A stretch of 5,353 nt of DNA from PGZG01 sp040235405 (GTDB taxonomy: Bacteria > Pseudomonadota > Gammaproteobacteria > Pseudomonadales > Alcanivoracaceae), in the NCBI GenBank assembly GCA_040235405.1, contig JBECKT010000086.1, positions 1 through 5,353 of the forward strand, in the 5' to 3' direction. Below the pieces are notes generated by a model. It had not been told where the DNA came from and ran no database searches. It worked only from the letters and a program-made list of their open reading frames with translations. A program made the translations under genes and the position numbers. Position 1 is the first letter of the stretch. Each line of letters starts with the position of its first letter. Shown here one piece after another: positions 1-5,353 of the stretch.

Positions 1-1976
<1,976 letters not shown>

Positions 1977-2002
1977 TTGCCGAGTTCTTTCCCGCAACGA
2001 AA

Positions 2003-2031
2003 AGAGGCGCCTCCCGGCGCCTCTATTTTTT
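2003..2031 (+). terminator. Rho-independent terminator of katG
   Basis: A 9-bp perfect GC-rich stem (AGAGGCGCC / GGCGCCTCT) closes a TCCC loop and is followed by A and six T residues, starting 27 bases after the katG stop codon. On the minus strand the stem is followed only by TTTTCG, so it may also weakly stop the convergent XRE transcript. Confidence 0.92.
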
Positions 2032-2032
2032 C

Positions 2033-2059
2033 GTAGGAGCGGTCGACCGACCGCGATCA
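2033..2059. repeat. REP-like palindromic element (single copy)
   Basis: GTAGGAGCGGTC-GACC-GACCGCGATCA contains a perfect 6-bp inverted repeat (GCGGTC 2039-2044, GACCGC 2049-2054) around a 4-base centre. The GTAGGAGCG head and CGCGATC tail resemble the dispersed REP-like elements of Pseudomonas and related gammaproteobacteria. Its place between the ends of two convergent genes is where such elements usually sit. Only one copy is in the window, so genome-wide repetition cannot be seen here. Confidence 0.6.
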
Positions 2060-2066
2060 CCCACCT

Positions 2067-2372
2067 TCAAAGCAACACCTCAAGCCCTTTCTGATCCACC
2101 AGATTCAACAGCTTCAACGAAGGCCCATTCGGCTTCTTCCCGCCAATCTCCCACTTCTGAACCGTAGACGGGCTGGTATTAAGGCAAGCAGCAAACACCG
2201 CCTGACTGGCGTGGCTCTTTTGCCGGATACGCCTGATCTGCGCCGGGGTGTATTCCTTCACGGGCGGCAAGCACAAGGCATCAAATTCGCGCAGCGTGAC
2301 ATCCTTCATCACACCCGCTTTATGCAAATCTCTGGCCGTTTCGTGGACCGTATCAAGAATCGATTTCTTCAT
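2067..2372 (-). CDS. XRE-family helix-turn-helix regulator, HigA/NadS-type antitoxin-like
   Basis: Small (101 aa) DNA-binding protein. The N-terminal part (about residues 1-40, MKKSILDTVHETARDLHKAG onward) is the leader seen in HigA/NadS-type antitoxins. It is followed by a Cro/C1-type HTH at about residues 42-92. Helix 2 is SQAVFAACL (56-64), the recognition helix is SPSTVQKWE (67-75), and the tail is PNGPSLKLLNLV. In this family the gene normally lies just downstream of a RelE/HigB-type toxin, and the protein represses the shared promoter. Here the upstream gene is instead a 507-aa AlbA_2/ATPase, 128 bp away, and no RelE-like frame is visible. The start at 2372 is supported by GAGGT 8 bases upstream. 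It converges on katG. DNA-binding function is likely; antitoxin function is inference. Confidence 0.9.
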   Translation of the reverse strand: MKKSILDTVHETARDLHKAGVMKDVTLREFDALCLPPVKEYTPAQIRRIRQKSHASQAVFAACLNTSPSTVQKWEIGGKKPNGPSLKLLNLVDQKGLEVLL

Positions 2373-2380
2373 CGTTGACT

Positions 2381-2385
2381 ACCTC
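2381..2385 (-). promoter_or_regulatory. Ribosome binding site of the XRE gene
   Basis: Minus-strand GAGGT lies 8 bases before the ATG at 2372-2370 and fixes that start over the internal Met at residue 22. No convincing -10/-35 pair was found in the 128-bp gap, so the gene may be read from the upstream SOS-type promoter. Confidence 0.65.
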
Positions 2386-2429
2386 GAACCACTCCACCCA
2401 GCGGCAAAAATACTGTGCAAATGCAACGC

Positions 2430-2467
2430 CCTCGATCATTTTCGTGACGCCACGAAAATGATCGAGG
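2430..2467. repeat. Perfect 17-bp-stem inverted repeat between the ATPase and XRE genes
   Basis: C-CTCGATCATTTTCGTG (2430-2446), loop ACGC (2447-2450), then the exact reverse complement CACGAAAATGATCGAG-G (2451-2467). There is no T-run on either side, so it does not look like a standard intrinsic terminator. It lies 33 bases after the ATPase stop (in minus-strand direction) and ends 57 bases before the XRE start. It could act as an operator for the XRE protein (HigA-type repressors bind palindromes near their own gene), as an RNA hairpin that sets expression of the second gene, or as a remnant of an inverted duplication. Confidence 0.85.
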
Positions 2468-2500
2468 AGTGAGTATCCACCGAACTTGTGATAATAGTCG

Positions 2501-4024
2501 TCATTCCTTCCTCACTTTCAGCCATGCCCGGCCTTTACTCGTCAGCCGGTATTTCTGAAGGCGGCTGCGGGGTTTGTCGGGGATGGTCATTTCGATCAGC
2601 CCTTGGCCAATAGCTGTTTGCTGATAGTGCTCCCGGAAATGCTTTTCGTCCTTCAAACTCAGAGCTTCCATTAGCTCTATGCGCCCCATCTCGCCCTGAA
2701 GCACCTCAAGCAGCCTGCACACTTCGGGGGTGACTTCGGGGGTGACTTCGGGGCCGCGCTCCTCAACAAACCCTTCATGCACCGGCAACCGGATCAAAAA
2801 CGAACTGCGCTCGTCGTCACTTTCAAAGCGCGGCTCTGGTGAGCCGTTGGCTTGCATTACCCGCAGAATCTTGGGGATGCCGGTGGAGCGGCCTTCAGTA
2901 AGGTCCAGCTCCTTCAGGAACTCGCCGATGCGTCGGTTGCGGTAGCGACGGCTGACGGCGCGACCTGCTTGCAGGTCTTCCATGCGAATGGAGCGATCCG
3001 GTCCGGGGAAACTCAGTACCAACAGCTCTTGCGGGGTGATGCGTACCTCAATCGGCTCGCGGACTTCATAGGAGCGGTGATACACCGCATTCACCACCGC
3101 CTCTTCAATGGCCGCCAGCGGGAAGTTCCAGAAACGCTCCGCCTGGGGACGATCCGGGTGTTTGATCACGGCTTCCTTCAGGTAATTGCGGGCAATGTAA
3201 TCCACCGCATCGCGGGTAATACGCCCCAGCGGGCCGCGAAATTCCTTTTCCTCGAAGCGGTCACCCCCCGGCCCGTCAGGGAAATACACCACATCAATCT
3301 GGGTGGCCGGGAAAAACTGCTCCGGGTGCTCGCTGAAAAACATCAGTCCGACATTTTTCGGAAACGTCATCTCCGCCGGGCCGCCCACCACATTCATACG
3401 CCGCCCCAGCGCCTCAACATCCAGAGCCGTGGCTTCGTCCGCCAATTCACTACCAATTTCCCGCAGGAATTCACGCATCAGATGAGGCGACAGATCGGCA
3501 AGGCTGGCACCCTGACGGTAGCGATCATCAAAAGGCACCGTCGCGGCCAGCGACAATAGCTCTCGCTCATCCGCCCCCTTGGTGCGCACCGTGCTGGTGT
3601 GCTTGCGCAGATAAAACGCCCAGTCCGCCTGCTTGTCACCCAGCCGGGTCCGTGCCTTGTAAGGCCGGGTTTCCCCGCCCGGCACCCACAGCACCAGAAT
3701 CAACTTGCCCTGCACTGCATAAGTCGCGGTCAGCGGATGATAGGACGGCTGAATTGCCGCATTACCCAGGTTCAACAATTCCTTCTGGATACGGTCAATC
3801 TGCTCTGGCTGTAAACCCGCAGGTGGCAAGACCGCCTGACCATTCTTCTCCTCAACACCCACCACCACATAGCCACCGCCAAGATTGTGAAAATCATTGG
3901 CGAAAGCGCAAATGCTATGCAGCACCGCCTCCGGGTTCCAACCTGCCTTGTATTCCACCCGCTCGCTTTCGATGGTGCGGTGGTGGAGCAAAGAGTTGAG
4001 GTTGATGGGGAGTTTCGGGGTCAT
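2501..4024 (-). CDS. AlbA_2 (Schlafen-like) ATP-binding protein with C-terminal winged helix
   Basis: A 507-aa cytosolic protein of the family often labelled 'ATP-binding protein', 'RecG-related' or 'divergent AAA-4' regulator. An N-terminal AlbA_2 putative nucleic-acid-binding domain spans about residues 16-140 (signature ESERVEYKAGW, AFAND, GGGYVVVGVEE). A middle linker follows, then a GHKL/HATPase_c_4 ATP-binding domain at about 300-410 with N-box EEAVVNAVYHR (Asn312) and glycine motif EGRSTGIPKI (378-386). Next come EVTP tandem repeats (426-435) and a winged-helix-like end (436-500, ending RLQKYRLTSKG). The 507-aa length and domain order suggest it is intact. Substrate and exact role are unknown; relatives occur in accessory and defence regions. 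The start at 4024 is the first Met and keeps the AlbA_2 domain whole, but its Shine-Dalgarno is weak. An SOS-type promoter lies upstream and the XRE gene 128 bp downstream on the same strand. Confidence 0.9.
   Translation of the reverse strand: MTPKLPINLNSLLHHRTIESERVEYKAGWNPEAVLHSICAFANDFHNLGGGYVVVGVEEKNGQAVLPPAGLQPEQIDRIQKELLNLGNAAIQPSYHPLTATYAVQGKLILVLWVPGGETRPYKARTRLGDKQADWAFYLRKHTSTVRTKGADERELLSLAATVPFDDRYRQGASLADLSPHLMREFLREIGSELADEATALDVEALGRRMNVVGGPAEMTFPKNVGLMFFSEHPEQFFPATQIDVVYFPDGPGGDRFEEKEFRGPLGRITRDAVDYIARNYLKEAVIKHPDRPQAERFWNFPLAAIEEAVVNAVYHRSYEVREPIEVRITPQELLVLSFPGPDRSIRMEDLQAGRAVSRRYRNRRIGEFLKELDLTEGRSTGIPKILRVMQANGSPEPRFESDDERSSFLIRLPVHEGFVEERGPEVTPEVTPEVCRLLEVLQGEMGRIELMEALSLKDEKHFREHYQQTAIGQGLIEMTIPDKPRSRLQKYRLTSKGRAWLKVRKE
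2721..2753. repeat. Tandem 12-bp repeat inside the ATPase gene
   Basis: The plus-strand unit ACTTCGGGGGTG occurs 2.75 times without a mismatch (2721-2732, 2733-2744, 2745-2753). On the coding strand it gives EVTPEVTPEV. The unit is a multiple of three, so copy number can change without a frameshift. It falls exactly at the join between the ATP-binding domain and the winged helix, where proteins of this family commonly have V-T-P repeats of variable number. Confidence 0.9.
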
Positions 4025-4057
4025 TTCTGTATCTCTGCTTCCGCAACATCAATATTC

Positions 4058-4072
4058 GGCCTGATAAAGGCC
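4058..4072 (-). other. Small inverted repeat in the ATPase mRNA leader
   Basis: GGCCT-GATAA-AGGCC is a perfect 5-bp inverted repeat with a 5-base centre. With a transcript start predicted near 4081 it would form a small hairpin about 9 bases into the leader. A role in mRNA stability or regulator binding is possible but not shown. Confidence 0.4.
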
Positions 4073-4087
4073 ATTAGCTATGCACTG

Positions 4088-4116
4088 CTTATACTGTACA
4101 AAATACCAGTCATCAA
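4088..4116 (-). promoter_or_regulatory. Sigma70-type promoter of the AlbA_2/ATPase gene
   Basis: On the minus strand TTGATG (4116-4111; 4 of 6 to TTGACA) and TATAAG (4093-4088; 5 of 6 to TATAAT) are separated by exactly 17 bp. The predicted transcript start is about 4081, giving a leader of about 57 bases. It is the best promoter match seen in this gap, and a LexA-like box fills its spacer. Confidence 0.7.
4094..4109. promoter_or_regulatory. Putative LexA (SOS) box
   Basis: CTGTACAAAATACCAG matches the gammaproteobacterial LexA consensus CTGT-N8-ACAG at seven of eight fixed bases, with CCAG in the right half. It is preceded by TA as in the extended consensus TACTGT. From general knowledge, the E. 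coli uvrD box also ends in CCAG. The site lies between the -35 and -10 hexamers of the ATPase promoter, the expected place for LexA to block RNA polymerase. If real, the gene is derepressed on DNA damage. Confidence 0.65.
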
Positions 4117-4140
4117 CCGCTCCGCCCATGCGGGCTTATG

Positions 4141-4210
4141 TGATCAGCGGTGCCGATCATTTATTGATCAATGACGCCACGAGTGCTAACGCATGGATCA
4201 TTAATGATTC
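4141..4210. promoter_or_regulatory. Cluster of palindromes and GATC sites upstream of the ATPase promoter
   Basis: The stretch holds TGATCA (4141-4146), GATCATT (4155-4161), the perfect 10-bp palindrome ATTGATCAAT (4163-4172) and the perfect 12-bp palindrome ATCATTAATGAT (4197-4208). GATC occurs four times (4142, 4155, 4166, 4196). The cluster is about 25-95 bp upstream of the -35 hexamer. It looks like a set of operator sites for a dimeric regulator, or a Dam-sensitive control region. Which protein binds is unknown; the neighbouring XRE protein is one candidate. Confidence 0.5.
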
Positions 4211-4245
4211 ACAAAATCCATAAAGACTCATAAACGAGACATAAA
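4210..4245. repeat. Helically phased CATAAA repeats
   Basis: CATAAA occurs at 4219, 4229 and 4240, with a related CACAAA at 4210, so the spacing is 9, 10 and 11 bp, close to one DNA turn. The tract lies between the end of the AraC gene and the palindrome cluster and is AT-rich compared with its surroundings. It could be a bent segment or a repeated protein-binding site. Confidence 0.45.
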
Positions 4246-4281
4246 CAGCATGGCCAAGCCCCACAGCCGCACATGGTCTCG

Positions 4282-5304
4282 CTACAGCCCGGACAACTTT
4301 CGATACTCCCCCGGCGCCTGCCCGAACCACCGCCGGAACGCACGGGTGAAACTGGCCGTGTCGCCGTAGCCGAGCTGCAGCGCGATCTCGTCAAGTTTCA
4401 TCTGGGTGCCTTGCAGCAGCTGCACGGCCAGCTGCCGGCGCTCCGCTTCGACGATGTCGCGGAAGCTGGTGCCTTCTTCTTCGAGCCTGCGCCGCACGCT
4501 GCGCGGCGCCATGGCTATGTGCTGCGCGACATCTTCGATCGACGCAACCAGGCCCAGCGGCCCGAGGATGAGCTGGCGGACCTGACCGGTCACGCCGCCG
4601 ACCTGGCGCCGCTTGAGCTGGGCGCGACACTGGTCCTCCAGCAGGCGCACCAGGTGGGCGTCGTACATCGGTAACGGGATATCGACATCCTCCCGCCGCA
4701 TCACAATGGCGTTGCGAGTGCAGCCATAGCGCGGCGCAATACCGCACAACGCCTCGATGCGTGCGACGTGCTCCGACCCCGGCGTCGGCCCTTCATACTC
4801 CAGGCCACTCGGGCGCATACCGGACAGGCTGAGTTCCGTGAGGAGATTGACCGCTGTGCCGGTATCGCGCTCCAGCAGAAACTGGCGCAGGTGCTGCGGA
4901 ATGGCGCCGGGATCGGCGCAAAAGGCGAGCTCGTGTTCGTCGATCACCGACCAGAAGCGACAGTAGGCCGTGCTCAACGGCAGGTAGCGCAGGGATCGCT
5001 CGATCCCCTCGCGCAGCGTGCGACTGGTGCGCAGCGCGAATCCCCAGGCGCCGAACGTGGCGACGTTGTATTGCATGCCCAGTTCGAAACCCAGCGCCGG
5101 CACCTGCGGCAGCGCCAGGATCAGGTTCTCGATCAGGCGCATTTCCTGCTCGCGCGAGATCAGCACATCCGCGTCGCGCAGCTGTGCCTCGGTGATGTCA
5201 GTACCCAGCAGACAGGTCTCGGCGTCGACGCCGTAACGCGTCGCGAAGTTGACCATCACCTGAGCAATGGCGATCGGATGTAGAACACTCGTCTGCGCCG
5301 ACAT
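4282..5304 (-). CDS. AraC-family transcriptional regulator with arabinose-binding-type N-terminal domain
   Basis: A 340-aa transcription factor. Residues about 15-210 fit the arabinose-binding-type sensor domain (PF12625-like) of the OruR/ArgR class, with the usual start HPIAIAQVMVNFATRYGVD. Residues about 235-336 are the AraC/XylS double HTH. The first HTH is ASIEDVAQHIAMAPRSVRRRLEEEG (positions 254-278), and the second is KLDEIALQLGYGDTASFTRAF followed by RRWFGQAPGEYR (303-335), the classical C-terminal signature. The length is normal for the class and the domain is complete. The ligand cannot be told from sequence. Proteins of this type usually control a neighbouring, often divergent, metabolic operon, so the target is probably beyond 5353. 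The ATG at 5304 is the only start before an in-frame stop 30 bases upstream. GAGGG precedes the ATG unusually closely. No terminator is evident after the TAG. Confidence 0.95.
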   Translation of the reverse strand: MSAQTSVLHPIAIAQVMVNFATRYGVDAETCLLGTDITEAQLRDADVLISREQEMRLIENLILALPQVPALGFELGMQYNVATFGAWGFALRTSRTLREGIERSLRYLPLSTAYCRFWSVIDEHELAFCADPGAIPQHLRQFLLERDTGTAVNLLTELSLSGMRPSGLEYEGPTPGSEHVARIEALCGIAPRYGCTRNAIVMRREDVDIPLPMYDAHLVRLLEDQCRAQLKRRQVGGVTGQVRQLILGPLGLVASIEDVAQHIAMAPRSVRRRLEEEGTSFRDIVEAERRQLAVQLLQGTQMKLDEIALQLGYGDTASFTRAFRRWFGQAPGEYRKLSGL

Positions 5305-5312
5305 GCCCTCTA

Positions 5313-5325
5313 CGGAGATACTCCG
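5313..5325 (-). other. Small hairpin in the leader of the AraC gene
   Basis: CGGAG-TAT-CTCCG on the minus strand is a perfect 5-bp stem with a 3-base loop, ending 8 bases before the ATG. It includes a GGAG that could otherwise act as a ribosome binding site, so it might lower translation of the regulator. This is weak evidence from sequence alone. Confidence 0.35.
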
Positions 5326-5353
5326 CTCCTCTTAACCACTACTTGACCGCCAC

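Larger units (their letters stand above)
2353..2511 (-). pseudogene. Start-less open frame, possible decayed DinD-like fragment
   Basis: A 52-codon open minus-strand frame runs between stops at 2512-2514 and 2353-2355 and overlaps the first 20 bases of the XRE gene. It has no start codon before an internal ATG at 2439-2437. Its translation contains YHKFGGYSLLDHFRGVTKMIE, here written in two parts: YHKFGGYSL then LDHFRGVTKMIE, directly followed by GVAFAQYF. From memory of the family, DinD/BRO-type proteins carry a DHFxxVxKMIE-like stretch and, further on, an AFAQxYF stretch. Here the roughly 30 residues expected between them would be missing. This points to a deleted relic, but part of the frame is palindromic and no search was possible, so it is only a suggestion. 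A 28-codon frame from the internal ATG has no ribosome binding site. Confidence 0.25.

Noticed and set aside
2408..2426. Possible second LexA site near ACTGTGCAAATGCAA upstream of the XRE gene
   Set aside because: Only the CTGT half is present; no CAG half occurs at the required spacing.
2430..2467. The 17-bp hairpin as an intrinsic terminator
   Set aside because: Neither strand has a T-run after the stem and the loop-side stem is not GC-rich.
2373..2500. A RelE/HigB toxin gene paired with the XRE protein
   Set aside because: The gap is only 128 bp and no frame shows RelE-like sequence; a toxin would need roughly 270-350 bp.
2852..3559. Plus-strand open frame of 235 codons
   Set aside because: It lies wholly opposite the AlbA_2/ATPase gene, whose motifs are clear on the other strand; no ribosome binding site or recognisable fold was seen.
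4090..4095. TATACT as a plus-strand -10 element
   Set aside because: The hexamer at the right distance upstream (AAGGCC) is unlike a -35, and no plus-strand gene follows.
4235..4281. Inverted repeat CGAGAC/GTCTCG after the AraC stop as a terminator
   Set aside because: The 6-bp arms are separated by 35 bases, there is no T-run, and the inner CATG pairs leave an uneven bulge.
4273..5283. Two plus-strand open frames (4273-4674 and 4768-5283)
   Set aside because: Both are antisense shadows of the AraC gene, with low-complexity R/Q/A-rich translations and no domain.

Overview
The window looks like chromosomal DNA from a GC-rich gammaproteobacterium. The catalase-peroxidase and the AraC-type regulator are typical of that class, and a single GTAGGAGCGG...CCGCGATC element resembles REP-like elements known from Pseudomonas-type and marine gammaproteobacteria. 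An Alcanivorax- or Pseudomonas-like host is only a guess from protein style. No tRNA, rRNA, CRISPR array or insertion sequence is visible.

Layout. Positions 1-1976 (+) hold most of a catalase-peroxidase gene (katG), cut at its 5' end by the window edge and followed by a clear Rho-independent terminator and a REP-like hairpin. Three genes then run on the minus strand. They are, in transcription order, an AraC-family regulator with an arabinose-binding-type sensor domain (5304-4282), an AlbA_2/Schlafen-like ATP-binding protein (4024-2501), and a small XRE/HigA-type helix-turn-helix protein (2372-2067). The last converges on katG. The AraC gene probably controls something beyond the right edge of the window.

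The interesting part is the accessory pair in the middle (2067-4210), which sits between two ordinary genes and has lower-GC gaps. The AlbA_2/ATPase gene has a readable sigma70-type promoter (TTGATG, 17 bp, TATAAG), and its spacer is filled by a LexA/SOS-box-like sequence (CTGTACAAAATACCAG, one base off CTGT-N8-ACAG). Upstream of that promoter is a dense group of palindromes with four GATC sites in 58 bp. The 128-bp gap between the ATPase gene and the XRE gene contains a perfect 17-bp-stem hairpin. It also contains a start-less open frame whose translation looks like a decayed piece of a DinD-type protein. An 11-mer (TGACGCCACGA) next to GATCATT occurs in both gaps, one on each side of the ATPase gene.

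Taken together, the sequence supports a DNA-damage-responsive two-gene cassette: an SOS-controlled ATP-binding, putatively nucleic-acid-binding protein followed by an antitoxin-like repressor that has no recognisable toxin beside it. The promoter, LexA box and hairpin are directly readable. The functional reading of the pair (defence, toxin-antitoxin or stress module) is inference.
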